From Mixta gaviniae (GTDB lineage: Bacteria > Pseudomonadota > Gammaproteobacteria > Enterobacterales > Enterobacteriaceae), in contig NZ_CP026377.1 of assembly GCF_002953195.1 (NCBI RefSeq), positions 310,001 to 374,000 on the forward strand: a stretch of DNA of 64,000 nt, given 5' to 3'. Of this stretch, positions 18,661 to 29,400 are shown in pieces. Position numbers and translations under genes: made by a program. The notes under the pieces were generated by a model. The model searched no databases. It saw only the letters and a list, made by a program, of their open reading frames with translations, and had not been told where the DNA came from. Positions within the stretch are counted from its first letter, which is position 1. Every line of letters begins with the position of its first letter.

Positions 18661-18665
18661 GTGGG

Positions 18666-20171
18666 TTACTCATTAATGCGCGGATGCTGCTCAATCAAAT
18701 TCTTGCGCTTCGCTTCCAGTTTGGCGATCTCTTCCGTGATGTCTTCAATCTTCTGTTCGATGTTGTCGTGATGCTCCTGCAGGATCTCACGCGCTTCTTC
18801 GATATCGGACGCCGCCGGCGTCGCGCCTTTCAGCGGCTTGTTGGCGGTTTCTTTCATCGTGATGCCGGTAATCAGGCCGATAACCGCAATCACCATCAGA
18901 TAGTAAGCCGGCATATAGAGGTCGTTAGAGGCCTCTACCAGCCAGGCGGCGACGGTCGGCGTCAGGCCGGCAATCAGCACTGAAATGTTGAAGGCGCTGG
19001 CCAGCGCGCTGTAGCGGATATGGGTCGGGAACATCGCCGGCAGGGAGGAGGCCATCACGCCGGTAAAGGAGTTCAGGATCACCGCCAGCATCAGCAGGCC
19101 GGCGAAAATCAGCCCCAGCACATTACTGTTAATCAGCATAAAGGCGGGGATCGCCAGCACCAGCAGCGCGATACTGCCGATAATCACAAACGGACGGCGG
19201 CCGAAGCGGTCGCTCAGCAGGCCCATTACCGGCTGCACAAACAGCATACCGATCATGATAGCGATAATAATCAGCACGCCGTGATCTTCAGGGTAGTGCA
19301 GGTTATGCGACAGGTAGCTCGGCATATAGGTGAGCAGCATGTAGTAGGTGACATTGGTGGCGATCACCAGACCCACGCACGCCAGCAGGCTTTTCCAGTG
19401 CTTAGTGGCGATTTCGCGGAAAGAGACTTTCGGCCCTTCGCGCAGCCCTTCACGGTCGCCCTGCTCCAGTTTTTCTACGTGCTGCTGAAACGCCGGGGTC
19501 TCTTCCAGCGCGTGACGCAGATAGAGACCGACGATGCCCAGCGGCAGCGCCAGGAAGAACGGCAGACGCCAGCCCCAGGAGAGGAAGTTCTCTTCGCCGA
19601 CCACGGTGGAGATCAGTACCACCACGCCCGCGCCCAGCACGAAGCCGGCGATAGAGCCGAAATCGAGCCAGCTGCCCATAAAGCCGCGCTTACGGTCGGG
19701 GGAGTATTCCGCCACGAAGATCGAGGCGCCGGTATATTCGCCGCCGACCGAAAAGCCCTGCGCCATTTTCGCCAGCAGCAATAGCACTGGCGCCCAGATG
19801 CCGATAGAGGCGTAAGAGGGTATCAGGCCGATACAGAAGGTACTGATCGACATAATCACAATGGTAATAGAGAGGATCTTCTGTCGGCCATACTTATCGC
19901 CCAGCATGCCGAAGAACAGGCCGCCCAGCGGACGGATTAAAAAGGGAACGGAGAAGGTCGCCAGCGCGGCGATCATCTGTACGCCGGGATCGGCGCCGGG
20001 GAAAAAGACCTTACCTAAGGCGTAGGCAACAAAGCCATACACGCCGAAATCGAACCACTCCATCGCATTGCCTAACGACGCAGCGGTAATTGCCTTGCGT
20101 AAACGCGCATCATCAATGATGGTTACGTCATCAAGCGCAATAGGTTTGACACGCTTCCTACGTAGTTTCAT
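18666..20171 (-). CDS. proP: Osmosensing proline/glycine betaine:H+ symporter ProP
   Basis: A 501-residue major-facilitator transporter nearly identical in layout to E. coli ProP, with twelve predicted membrane segments. Signature stretches include SLGNAMEWFDFGVYGFVAY in TM1, RPLGGLFFGMLGDKYGRQ and FSVGGEYTGASIFVAEYSP. The C-terminal tail from about residue 455 forms the antiparallel coiled coil (heptads in IEQKIEDITEEIAKLEAKR) that tunes osmotic activation. It imports proline, betaine and related osmolytes across the inner membrane when osmolality rises. Monocistronic with its own terminator. E. coli proP has CRP and Fis control; I did not identify those sites here. Confidence 0.97.
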   Translation of the reverse strand: MKLRRKRVKPIALDDVTIIDDARLRKAITAASLGNAMEWFDFGVYGFVAYALGKVFFPGADPGVQMIAALATFSVPFLIRPLGGLFFGMLGDKYGRQKILSITIVIMSISTFCIGLIPSYASIGIWAPVLLLLAKMAQGFSVGGEYTGASIFVAEYSPDRKRGFMGSWLDFGSIAGFVLGAGVVVLISTVVGEENFLSWGWRLPFFLALPLGIVGLYLRHALEETPAFQQHVEKLEQGDREGLREGPKVSFREIATKHWKSLLACVGLVIATNVTYYMLLTYMPSYLSHNLHYPEDHGVLIIIAIMIGMLFVQPVMGLLSDRFGRRPFVIIGSIALLVLAIPAFMLINSNVLGLIFAGLLMLAVILNSFTGVMASSLPAMFPTHIRYSALASAFNISVLIAGLTPTVAAWLVEASNDLYMPAYYLMVIAVIGLITGITMKETANKPLKGATPAASDIEEAREILQEHHDNIEQKIEDITEEIAKLEAKRKNLIEQHPRINE

Positions 20172-20663
20172 ATCATTCGCCCTGTGTTTGCTGATTTATC
20201 TTAATATCCTCAACGGCGCGAACCGAAAGCTGAATCGAGTCAGATCGCGGCGTTGAGGAAATTTTTATTTTCGGCTATCAATCGTTCAGTTTGTAACCTT
20301 TTGCAATAATAACATAACGCAACGATTACCTTCTGATTCCACAGTATATCGTCAGAACGGGGAAAATGTCATATCCGCAAAATTTCCTTCCGTTGAAGAC
20401 CGGAAAAAAGCAGTGACAGCGGGCGTTAACAGCATAGTCTGCTGAAAATTGCCCTGTAAGCCATTGTTAAACCGTAGCAGTAAAGGCTGCGGTTTTCCGC
20501 TTCCCAGGGCGCTGAATCGCGAGAAATGTGACGGGTTTGTTAACAATTATTAATGAGGGGCCCCGTTAAGGGAAAGATTGCGCAAATTATGGCCAGTGAG
20601 CGGGGAGGCCAGCCGAGCGCCGCCCGCTTTCCAATGAAACGCTTTAGCCTGAGATAGGTTGCT
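20172..20663. other. Intergenic region between proP and uxuA
   Basis: About 490 bases between the start of proP and the repeated 3' end of uxuA. The first 180 bases are A/T-rich and hold the proP promoter. I see no gene: the short minus-strand frame at 20352-20546 has no start signal or family likeness. Nothing else is recognised. Confidence 0.5.
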
Positions 20664-20770
20664 GGTGAAGAAATCCTGTTTTAGCCGGATGCCGTCAGTC
20701 GGCAAAGAAACCCTGTTTTAGCCGAATGCCGTCAATCGGCGAAGAAGCACTGCTTTAGCGCCATTTCAAC
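20664..20770. repeat. 37-bp degenerate tandem repeat overlapping the uxuA 3' end
   Basis: Three imperfect copies with period 37 share CCTGTTTTAGCC (20675, 20712) and its variant ACTGCTTTAGCG (20749). The last copy is the 3' coding end of uxuA (encoding KQCFFAD), so the stop region appears to have been duplicated outward, leaving two decayed copies downstream of the gene. Confidence 0.7.
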
Positions 20771-21916
20771 GCCGCGCAGCTCCGCCAGCCCTTTCAGACG
20801 GCCGATGCCGGAGTAGCCCGGGTTAGTCTGCTTATGCAGATCATCCAGCATCTGATGGCCGTGGTCCGGCCGCATCGGAATGGCGCGCTGCTGACCGGCG
20901 CGGCGGCGGCGCTGCTCTTCGTCGAGAATCGCCTTGATGACCCCGACCATATCGACATCGCCCGCCAGATGCTCCGCCTCATGGAAGCTGGCGGGATTCT
21001 CTTCACGTCGGGTCGCGCGCAAATGAACAAAGTGAATGCGCCCGGCATAGGTTTTCGCCATCTGCACCAAATCGTTGTCGGCACGCACGCCGTAGGAGCC
21101 GGTGCAGAAAGTGAAGCCGTTATGGAGGCTATCCACCGTTTCCGTCAGCCACTGCATATCTTCCTGTGTGGAGATAATGCGTGGCAGGCCGAGGATCGGG
21201 CGCGGCGGATCGTCAGGATGCACCGCCAGCATAATGCCAGCCTCTTCCGCTACCGGCACGATGGCGCGTAAAAAAGCAGCCATATGCGCGCGCAGCTGCG
21301 CCTTATCGATGCCGTCATACTGCGACAGCTGCGCCTGGAACTGCTCCAGCGTGTAACCCTCTTCCGCGCCCGGCAGGCCGGCGATGATATTGCGCGTCAG
21401 GGTGGCGATCGCTTCCGGCATCATCGCGGCATAATAGTCCGCCGCCTGACGCTGCTCTTCTTCGCTGTAGGCGTCGCGCGCGCCGGGACGCTGCAGGATA
21501 TGCAGCTCGAAGGCGGCGAACGCCACGGCATCAAAGCGCAGCGCGCGCGCGCCGTTCGGCAACTGCCAGCCGAGATCGGTGCGGGTCCAGTCCAGCACCG
21601 GCATAAAGTTGTAGCAGACGGTATCGATGCCGCAGGCGGCGAGATTGCGCAGCGATTGCTGATAGTTGGCGATATAGCGCTGCCAGTCGCCGCGCTGGGT
21701 TTTGATCGCTTCGTGAACCGGCACGCTTTCCACCACCGACCAGTACAATCCTTTCTCCGCCAGCTGCGCCTGACGTTTCTGGATCTCCGCTTTCGTCCAG
21801 ATCTCGCCGTTGGGAATATGATGCAAAGCGGTCACAATACCGGTCGCGCCCGCCTGTCTGGCGTCATCCAGTGAGACGGGATCGTTAGGGCCATACCAGC
21901 GCCAGGTGTGTTCCAT
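20732..21916 (-). CDS. uxuA: Mannonate dehydratase UxuA
   Basis: A 394-residue enzyme, exactly the E. coli length, that dehydrates D-mannonate to 2-keto-3-deoxygluconate in glucuronate degradation. Conserved segments are the start [33 protein letters not shown] with the metal-binding His, and [10 protein letters not shown] near the C-terminus. AGGAGCC upstream supports the ATG at 21916. No uxuB or uxaC lies beside it, so the rest of the pathway must be elsewhere. It diverges from a GntR-family regulator, probably its repressor. Confidence 0.95.
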   Translation of the reverse strand: MEHTWRWYGPNDPVSLDDARQAGATGIVTALHHIPNGEIWTKAEIQKRQAQLAEKGLYWSVVESVPVHEAIKTQRGDWQRYIANYQQSLRNLAACGIDTVCYNFMPVLDWTRTDLGWQLPNGARALRFDAVAFAAFELHILQRPGARDAYSEEEQRQAADYYAAMMPEAIATLTRNIIAGLPGAEEGYTLEQFQAQLSQYDGIDKAQLRAHMAAFLRAIVPVAEEAGIMLAVHPDDPPRPILGLPRIISTQEDMQWLTETVDSLHNGFTFCTGSYGVRADNDLVQMAKTYAGRIHFVHLRATRREENPASFHEAEHLAGDVDMVGVIKAILDEEQRRRRAGQQRAIPMRPDHGHQMLDDLHKQTNPGYSGIGRLKGLAELRGVEMALKQCFFAD

Positions 21917-22147
21917 AAAGGCTCCTGTAAAGGGGGAGGTGCAGGCCGGCAGGCGTGTCCTCTCTGCCGCCGGTCCGGTTAATGAGCCGGCCATTGGTCA
22001 GGCCGCTGGGCCAGAATAGGGCAGTTTTCGCGCAAAAAAGGTGACGACTATCTCAATATGGCGCGCGAAAGCCGATAAAGCGGGGCGCTTACGGCAATAT
22101 AGCCCGGCGCCGAATAGCGCAGGCGTAACGGAAAATCGGTGAGCGTA

Positions 22148-22834
22148 ATGACCCTGGGAACAGTAAAAAACGAACGGCTTTATCGTCAAATTTCTACCTT
22201 ACTTAGCGCGGCGATTGTGCGCGGCGAATTCGCGCCCGGCACGCCGCTGCCGCCGGAGCGGGAGCTGGCGCGGCAGCTGAATGTCAGCCGCTCTTCGGTA
22301 AGAGAGGCGCTGATTGCGCTGGAAGTCACCGGCTGGGTAGTGATCCGCAGCGGCAACGGCGTGCTGGTGGCCGATCCACTGCCGCTGCAGCCGGAAGAGG
22401 AGGCGGAAACGTTCAGCCTGCGCGATTTCATTAAGGCGCGTCAGAGTTTTGAAGCGATGACGGCGGAGCTGGCGGCGCGCCACGGTAGCGAGGCGCAGCG
22501 GCGAGAACTGCTGGAGGTGGCTGAACGACTGGCACGCCACAGCGTTAACGATGACGCTTTTTTACAGCAGGATAAGCGTTTTCATCTGCTGATTAGTGAG
22601 ATGAGCGGCAATGAAGTACTGCGCGAGATGATGGAGCATCTGTGGAATATGCGTAAAAGCCCACGCTTTGTACGGCTGGAAAACCATTTTGCCGATCGCG
22701 ATTTCCCGCGCGAGCTGAATCACGACCATCAGCGCATCGCCCGCGCCATCGCGGAGCAAAACCCGCCGCTGGCACGGGACAGCATGGCGCTGCATCTGCA
22801 GCGCGTGTATGACCACCTGTTCCCGGAGACGTGA
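22148..22834 (+). CDS. GntR/FadR-family repressor, UxuR/ExuR-like
   Basis: A 228-residue regulator. The N-terminal winged helix (about residues 10-75) has the GntR pattern PPERELARQLNVSRSSVREAL; the C-terminal FadR-type helical domain (FCD) follows with metal or ligand-binding residues in QQDKRFHLLISEMSGNEVL and NHDHQRIARAI. It is similar to UxuR and ExuR, which sense hexuronate intermediates and repress the uxu/uxa genes; its divergent position next to uxuA supports that. It is somewhat shorter than E. coli UxuR, so I leave the symbol open. The ATG at 22148 follows CGGTGAG; a GTG nine bases upstream is less likely. 231 bases lie between the two divergent starts. Confidence 0.85.
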   Translation: MTLGTVKNERLYRQISTLLSAAIVRGEFAPGTPLPPERELARQLNVSRSSVREALIALEVTGWVVIRSGNGVLVADPLPLQPEEEAETFSLRDFIKARQSFEAMTAELAARHGSEAQRRELLEVAERLARHSVNDDAFLQQDKRFHLLISEMSGNEVLREMMEHLWNMRKSPRFVRLENHFADRDFPRELNHDHQRIARAIAEQNPPLARDSMALHLQRVYDHLFPET

Positions 22835-22835
22835 C

Positions 22836-23878
22836 TCAGCGCTTCACCGGCGGACGGCCGTTGCCCAGCAGGATAGCCAGCTTGCTGCCGCCGGGCGTGG
22901 TCTCCATCAGAATTTTACAAACGCTGGTCAGCGGCACTGACAACAGCATCCCCACCGGGCCAAGCAGCCAGCCCCAGAAGATCAACGACAGAAACACTAC
23001 CAGCGTAGAGAGACCCAGGCCACGCCCCATCACGCGCGGCTCCAGCATATTGCCGAACACCATATGTATCGCGCCAAACAGCGCCGCTACCAGCAGCGCG
23101 TCGTAAAAATCATTCAATACCAGCGCCTGAATAAATGGCGGGACACCGGCGATAATCGGCCCGATATTGGGAATAAAGTTCAACACAAAAGCGACCACCC
23201 CCAGAACAGCGCGAACTTTACGTCCAGCAGCAGCAGCGTCAGCCAGACGGCGACGCCGGTGATCAGGCTAATCAGCGTTTTCAGCGCCAGGTAGTGGGTG
23301 ACGCCTTTCAGCGCCTTATGCAGCCCGGCAATGCGGATCTGCGGGTTCACCAGCGCGTTACGCAGCTTATAAGGCAGGTGACGCACCTCGAACAGCATAA
23401 AAATCACTGTCATGATCAGCAGGATAAAGTTGCTCATCGCCCCGGAGAACTGTGTCAGCACCATGGTGGCGACATTCATAATCGCGTTTGGGTCGAGCTG
23501 CTCCGCCAGCGCGCGCGTGGAGACGGGAATATTCAGCCGTCCGGCGTAGTGCTGGATAACGGTCAGCTTCTGTTCAAGGATGGTGCGTATCTGCGGATAG
23601 ACCAGCGAGAATTCGTTGACCGAGCTGGCGAGCATCGCCACCAGCATCAAAATCACCAGCAGTACTACGACCATCACCAGCGTAATGGCCCAGGTGCGCC
23701 GCAGCCCGCGACGCATTAAGATATTCACCAGCGGGTTCAGGACTATCGCCAGAAAGATCGCCAGAAGAAAGGGAACGATGATATCCGAAGCGGCGCGGAT
23801 GCCTGCCAGAATAACCACCAGCGTTGCCATTTTAAGCAACATATTCTGTCCCATTTTTTCCTGCTGCGGTGCAATCAT
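22836..23878 (-). pseudogene. yhhT: AI-2E/PerM-family membrane permease YhhT, frameshifted
   Basis: Two minus-strand frames together match the whole of E. coli YhhT, a polytopic inner-membrane protein of the AI-2 exporter/PerM superfamily with about eight membrane segments. The 5' part (to about 23195) starts MIAPQQEKMGQN and runs to KFALFWG; the 3' part continues [21 protein letters not shown] and ends GRPPVKR. The junction is a G-run (C-run on the + strand near 23200-23205): one extra G restores [13 protein letters not shown]. Intact length would be about 347 residues. Function is unknown; transport is likely. It lies next to yhhS as in E. coli. I think a consensus error is more likely than a real mutation. 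Confidence 0.85.
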
Positions 23879-24233
23879 AGTTTCCTCTGTCAACAATTCC
23901 GGCTCAAAGAGTGTAGCTGCTAACGGTCGCTAACGCGCTGATATTTTTCGTTAACCTGCACGTAACGTTGCACAATCGGAATTATGACCATGTCCGGATG
24001 GCGGCGGCGGACTGCATCCGGCGGCGGCCCATTCCGACAGCTGAAATAAAACCTCTGCCGGTATGGCGAAAGAGAGCCGTGGCCAGTAAACCCGGACGGA
24101 ACGGCAGCGGCTAACGGCAGCGGCTAACGGCAGGCGCCAGGCGTGACAGAACGCGCTTTGTTTGAACGCTGTGGAATAAATCGGCGTATAGTCATTCCTT
24201 AGCCTGTTAATTATCTGTGACGAGCCAAAACCT
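23879..24233. other. Intergenic region between yhhT and yhhS
   Basis: About 355 bases between divergent genes. It contains a short direct repeat, GGCAGCGGCTAAC twice in tandem near 24103-24130, and otherwise only promoter-like A/T-rich stretches at both ends. No gene or RNA recognised. Confidence 0.5.
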
Positions 24234-25430
24234 ATGCCTGAACAGCCCGCTGCGGAAACGCCGCAAAGCGCCTTTCGACTGAATCAGCGTATTCTCTCCG
24301 TTGTTGTTTTCAATTTCGCCAGCTATCTCACCATCGGCCTGCCGCTTGCGGTACTGCCGGGCTACGTGCATGACGTGATGGGCTACAGCGCCTTTTGGGC
24401 GGGGCTGGTGATCAGCCTGCAGTATCTCTCTACGCTGCTGAGCCGACCGCATGCCGGACGCTACGCCGATCTGTGGGGGCCAAAAAGGGTGGTGGTGTTC
24501 GGTCTTGGCGGCTGTCTGCTGAGCGGCGTCTGTTATGCGCTGGCCGCCATCAGCGCAGGCTGGCCGCTGGCGAGCCTGGCGCTGCTCTGTATCGGGCGGC
24601 TGGCGCTGGGTATCGGACAGAGCTTCGCCGGCACCGGCTCAACGCTGTGGGGCGTGGGGGTGGTCGGCTCGGTGCATATCGGCCGGGTGATTTCGTGGAA
24701 CGGTATCTGTACCTACGGCGCGATGGCGCTGGGCGCGCCGCTGGGGGCGCTGATCTATCATCTGGGTGGCATACTGCTGCTGGCTGCGGTGATCATCGTG
24801 ATCACTTTGCTGGCGATCGTACTGGCGCTGCCGCGTCCGGCGGTAAAAGGCAGTAAAGGCAAACCGCTGCCGTTCCGCGCCGTGCTGGGCAAAATCTGGC
24901 TGTTCGGCCTGCTACTGGCGATGGGCTCGGCGGGCTTCGGCGTCATCGCCACCTTTATTACGCTGTTTTACCAGGCGAAGGGCTGGTCGGGCGCCGCCTT
25001 TTCGCTGACGCTGTTCAGCCTGGCATTCGTCGGCGCGCGCCTGCTGTTTCCCAACAGCATCAACCGTCACGGTGGGCTGCGGGTGGCGCTGGTCTGTTTT
25101 GCGGTAGAGGCGCTGGGACTGTTTATCGTCTGGCTTTCCTTTACGCCCTGGCTGGCGAACCTGGGCGCGCTGCTGACCGGCGCAGGCTTCTCGCTGGTTT
25201 TCCCGGCGCTGGGCGTGGTAGCGGTGAAAGCGGTACCGCAGCAAAATCAGGGCAGCGCGCTGGCGACCTTTACTGCCTTTATGGATCTCTCGTTAGGCAT
25301 TACCGGGCCGGTTGCCGGTTTTATCATGAGCTATGCGGGCGTGCCGGTGATCTATCTGTTGAGCGGGCTGCTGGTCTGTCTGGCGCTGCTGCTGACGTGG
25401 CGCATGCAGCAGGGCCATGCGGCGCAATAA
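24234..25430 (+). CDS. yhhS: Major facilitator superfamily exporter YhhS
   Basis: A 398-residue MFS protein with twelve predicted membrane segments that follows E. coli YhhS closely. Motifs include FNFASYLTIGLPLAVLPGY at the N-terminus, the MFS motif A region SRPHAGRYADLWGPKR, and FAGTGSTLWGVGVVGS. E. coli YhhS has been linked to arabinose and drug efflux, but its natural substrate is unclear. It is divergent from yhhT as in E. coli. Downstream, the expected dcrB neighbour is displaced by the inositol island, so this gene marks its left border. Confidence 0.92.
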   Translation: MPEQPAAETPQSAFRLNQRILSVVVFNFASYLTIGLPLAVLPGYVHDVMGYSAFWAGLVISLQYLSTLLSRPHAGRYADLWGPKRVVVFGLGGCLLSGVCYALAAISAGWPLASLALLCIGRLALGIGQSFAGTGSTLWGVGVVGSVHIGRVISWNGICTYGAMALGAPLGALIYHLGGILLLAAVIIVITLLAIVLALPRPAVKGSKGKPLPFRAVLGKIWLFGLLLAMGSAGFGVIATFITLFYQAKGWSGAAFSLTLFSLAFVGARLLFPNSINRHGGLRVALVCFAVEALGLFIVWLSFTPWLANLGALLTGAGFSLVFPALGVVAVKAVPQQNQGSALATFTAFMDLSLGITGPVAGFIMSYAGVPVIYLLSGLLVCLALLLTWRMQQGHAAQ

Positions 25431-25450
25431 GGCGGCATACCGCCGCGCAT

Positions 25451-25476
25451 AAAAAAGGCCTCTCGGTGAGAGGCCA
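25451..25476 (-). terminator. Minus-strand terminator downstream of the iolI-like gene and repeat array
   Basis: GGCCTCTC/GAGAGGCC stem with a T-run on the minus strand (A-run on +); A bases on the other side allow weaker bidirectional action. It is the first terminator met by transcripts leaving the iolI-like gene, so the 39-bp repeat array is transcribed on that mRNA. Confidence 0.8.
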
Positions 25477-25562
25477 AAAAAGCAAAGACACAAATAACAG
25501 ATAACTCCTGAGAGCCACTGCCGACGCTATGTCCGCAGCGGTTCGATCCGTGTGCAGCCGTT

Positions 25563-25732
25563 CAGTTGCCGCCGTGTAAGGCCTTCCACTGCTATGCCAT
25601 CAGCCTGCCGCCGTGCAATGCCTTCCACTGCTATGCCATCAGCCTGCCGCCGTGCAATGCCTTTTACTGCTATGCCATCAGCCTGCCGCCGTGCAATGCC
25701 TTCCACTGCTATGCCATCAGCCTGCCGTGGTG
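25563..25732. repeat. 39-bp tandem repeat array (four copies)
   Basis: The core GCCTTCCACTGCTATGCCAT starts at 25581, 25620, 25659 (with TTT for TCC) and 25698, an exact 39-base period, with a diverged partial unit at each end. As 39 is divisible by three and the unit has no stop, several frames stay open. On the minus strand an ATG overlaps the stop of the iolI-like gene (TAATG) and opens a 69-codon frame with a 13-residue repeat, RRQADGIAVEGIA. Whether this is translated is unknown. There are no spacers, so it is not a CRISPR array. Confidence 0.9.
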
Positions 25733-25735
25733 CCA

Positions 25736-26551
25736 TTACGCCTGCAGCAGTTCGATACTGCGGCGGATTTCACATTCGATATCTGCCTCATCCCAGTTCG
25801 CCAGGTCGGAAGAGAAAGGCTCGAAAGCGTAAACGCCGCGATAACCCATCTGCTCCAGCCGCTTAACCTGCGCCACGCTGTTCAGCACGTCACCGTCGCT
25901 CAGCATAATGCGCTCTTCGTCGGTCAGCTGCGCGGTCGGGCGCGCGTCTTCGACACCGGAGAGATGCACCAGGCCGATACGTTCGATATCGATGCCCGCG
26001 GCGAACTCCTGCTCCGCCTGCTCATAGAGATGGTGATGGAAGGTATCGATCAATACGCTGAACGGCACCTGCGCATCGCGGATCAGTGCCTGCGCCTGCA
26101 CAGCGGAGCGCAGCGAGCTTTGGGGAAAGCCGAGCGGCTCAACCAGCCCCTGCACGCCATATTTTTCAAACAGCGGCGCCAGCTGCCGCAGCGCCGCGAC
26201 GGTTTTCTCGCCAGAGATCGGCTGGCCGTCGTTAAGCGGACAGAGTACCAGCGCGCGCGCGCCAATCGCCTGCGCCTCTTGCAGCAGCGATGCGGCGCGC
26301 GCCAGCAGATCGTCATCCACGCGGTTAAAGGGATAGAGTGCGTTGATCGTGACGATTTCCATGCCGTACTGCTTCGCCAGCGCCTTAACCTGCGCATGCG
26401 TTAAATCGTCAGTCACTTTGCCGCTTGGCATGTCGTTGCGCAGCTCCACCTTGTTCAGCCCCAGCCGCTGAACCAGCTTAAAGAACGCTTCAATGCTGAG
26501 ACCGGGCGCGATTTTGCGGTTGATACAAAAACGGGTGGGATCGATAGCCAT
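25736..26551 (-). CDS. iolI: Sugar-phosphate isomerase/epimerase-like TIM barrel, IolI-like inosose isomerase
   Basis: A 271-residue xylose-isomerase-like TIM-barrel protein. The pattern follows Bacillus IolI: INALYPFNRVDD, the metal Glu in LVEPLGFPQSSLRS, DTFHHHLY with Asp and His ligands, HLSGVEDARP, LTDEERIMLSDGDV and a final Glu in AFEPFSS. IolI interconverts the ketone position of inosose, linking D-chiro- and myo-inositol breakdown. The family also has hydroxypyruvate isomerases, so the symbol is provisional. AGGAGC upstream supports the ATG at 26551. It is divergent from iolA across a palindrome-rich control region and is followed by the 39-bp repeats. Confidence 0.75.
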   Translation of the reverse strand: MAIDPTRFCINRKIAPGLSIEAFFKLVQRLGLNKVELRNDMPSGKVTDDLTHAQVKALAKQYGMEIVTINALYPFNRVDDDLLARAASLLQEAQAIGARALVLCPLNDGQPISGEKTVAALRQLAPLFEKYGVQGLVEPLGFPQSSLRSAVQAQALIRDAQVPFSVLIDTFHHHLYEQAEQEFAAGIDIERIGLVHLSGVEDARPTAQLTDEERIMLSDGDVLNSVAQVKRLEQMGYRGVYAFEPFSSDLANWDEADIECEIRRSIELLQA

Positions 26552-26624
26552 GACTTGCTCCTGCAAGAAGAACGATTGAACCGGCAGCGCGGCGTGCCGG
26601 AGGAATGGCATAAAGAGAACATTT

Positions 26625-26690
26625 ATTTCATAAATAATAAATAATGAAATTTAAGTTTTTGGATCTGCTTCGCAAAAATTTCATTTTTGC
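26625..26690. promoter_or_regulatory. Candidate IolR operators in the iolI-iolA control region
   Basis: Two palindromes use the same heptamer. ATTTCAT (26625-26631) faces ATGAAAT (26644-26650) across 12 bases, and GCAAAAAT-TTC-ATTTTTGC (26672-26690) is a perfect 8-bp inverted repeat containing ATTTCAT. The heptamer recurs in front of iolR, iolC and iolD, which points to a shared regulator, most simply IolR. Confidence 0.55.
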
Positions 26691-26834
26691 TGTCACCGTT
26701 GCGTCTGAAGAGGAAGAGGAAGAGTACTGAAAAGAGCGGGCAAATGGGCAGGAAGACTAACCGGCAGGCGTTTGGCAGCGTTGAAATACACGCCGCCCGT
26801 TACGAGAAAAATGCGATCTGCCCCGCTAAAAACG

Positions 26835-26878
26835 AATTTTTCAAACTGATCTATTTGAAAAATTTATTTCAATATAAT
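26835..26878 (+). promoter_or_regulatory. iolA promoter with a perfect palindrome at the -35 position
   Basis: AATTTTTCAAA (26835-26845) and TTTGAAAAATT (26854-26864) form an 11-bp inverted repeat with an 8-base gap, and a consensus TATAAT lies at 26873-26878. The palindrome covers the region where the -35 should be and no good -35 is seen, so repression or activator dependence is likely. Confidence 0.55.
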
Positions 26879-26974
26879 AGGGTCAAGGCATGAAAACGGC
26901 TTATCTCCCCCGCAGCCGCGGCGAAGCCTGATGCGCCTTCCGGCAGGGAACCTACACATCAATGAGGCACGAAC

Positions 26975-28480
<1,506 letters not shown>

Positions 28481-28501
28481 TTACCTTACAAGGAGGATCG
28501 C

Positions 28502-29335
28502 ATGTCTTTGCTTGCAAAACGTCAGCAGCCTGACGCTAACGGACGTATCCAGCACATCACACCGGAAAGCGCCGGCTGGCGCTTTGTCGGCTTCGATGTC
28601 TATCTGCTGAAAAAAGGGCAGACCCTGACGCTGGAGAGTGAGGATAAGGAGCTGTGTCTGGTGCTGGTAAGCGGTCTGGCGTCGGTGAAAACGCGCCATG
28701 CCGATTTTCCCGCCATCGGCCGCCGGCAGTCGCCTTTCGAGCGTACGCCGCCCTGGTCGGTTTATGTGCCGCACCACGACCGCGTCGAGGTGGCGGCGGA
28801 TTCCGACCTGGAGCTGGCGGTATGCAGCGCGCCTGGCCACGGGCATCTGCCGGCGCGGCTGATTGCGCCGCAGGATGTTGGCGTCGAGCATCGTGGTAAA
28901 GGGCGCAACCAGCGCCTGGTGCATAATATTCTGCCGGACGACCAGCCAGCCGATAGCCTGCTGGTGGTAGAGGTCTATACCAACGAAGGCGATACCAGTT
29001 CTTATCCCAGTCATAAGCATGACCAGGAACATTCTCCCGATGAAACCTATCTGGAGGAGACCTACTATCATCGTTTCCAGCCGGAGCAGGGGTTCGCGAT
29101 GCAGCGCGTCTATACCGACGACCGTTCGCTGGATGAATGCATGGCGCCTTACAATCAGGATGTCGTAACGGTACCGCGCGGCTACCATCCGGTAGCGACC
29201 ATTGCCGGCTACGACAACTACTATCTGAACGTGATGGCGGGGCCGGTGCGTAAATGGAAATTCACCTGGGAGAAGGATCACGCCTGGGTCAATAGCGACA
29301 GCTATCCTGCGGAGAAGCCGCAGAATGAACGGTGA
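28502..29335 (+). CDS. iolB: 5-deoxy-glucuronate isomerase IolB
   Basis: A 277-residue bicupin protein. The second cupin contains the metal-binding segment SYPSHKHDQEHSPDETYLEE (about residues 161-181) and GYHPVATIAGYDNYYLNVMAG near 220. IolB converts 5-deoxy-D-glucuronate to 2-deoxy-5-keto-D-gluconate, between the IolD and IolC steps. A strong AAGGAGGATCGC sits upstream. It follows iolA closely and ends at a bidirectional terminator shared with the convergent regulator gene. Confidence 0.95.
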   Translation: MSLLAKRQQPDANGRIQHITPESAGWRFVGFDVYLLKKGQTLTLESEDKELCLVLVSGLASVKTRHADFPAIGRRQSPFERTPPWSVYVPHHDRVEVAADSDLELAVCSAPGHGHLPARLIAPQDVGVEHRGKGRNQRLVHNILPDDQPADSLLVVEVYTNEGDTSSYPSHKHDQEHSPDETYLEETYYHRFQPEQGFAMQRVYTDDRSLDECMAPYNQDVVTVPRGYHPVATIAGYDNYYLNVMAGPVRKWKFTWEKDHAWVNSDSYPAEKPQNER

Positions 29336-29372
29336 TGAAGTGAAACGCTAAAAGTGGCGTAAGCAACAGATA

Positions 29373-29398
29373 AAAAGGGCGGCCCGGGCCGCCCTTTT
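29373..29398. terminator. Bidirectional terminator between iolB and iolR
   Basis: A fully symmetrical palindrome with AAAAGGGCGGC on one side and GCCGCCCTTTT on the other around CCGG. It offers a T-run on both strands and separates the convergent iolAB and iolR transcripts. Confidence 0.9.
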
Positions 29399-29400
29399 CG

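Noticed and set aside
20352..20546. Small minus-strand frame between proP and uxuA
   Set aside because: No ribosome binding site, no family likeness, and composition like non-coding DNA.
22836..23198. The 3' part of yhhT as a separate small permease gene
   Set aside because: It lacks its own start and joins the upstream frame perfectly with one added base.
25563..25732. Repeat array as a CRISPR
   Set aside because: The 39-bp units are directly joined without unique spacers, and there are no cas genes.
25613..26404. Long + strand frame through the repeats and opposite the iolI-like gene
   Set aside because: It stays open only because the repeat unit is a multiple of three, and then runs antisense to a TIM-barrel gene.
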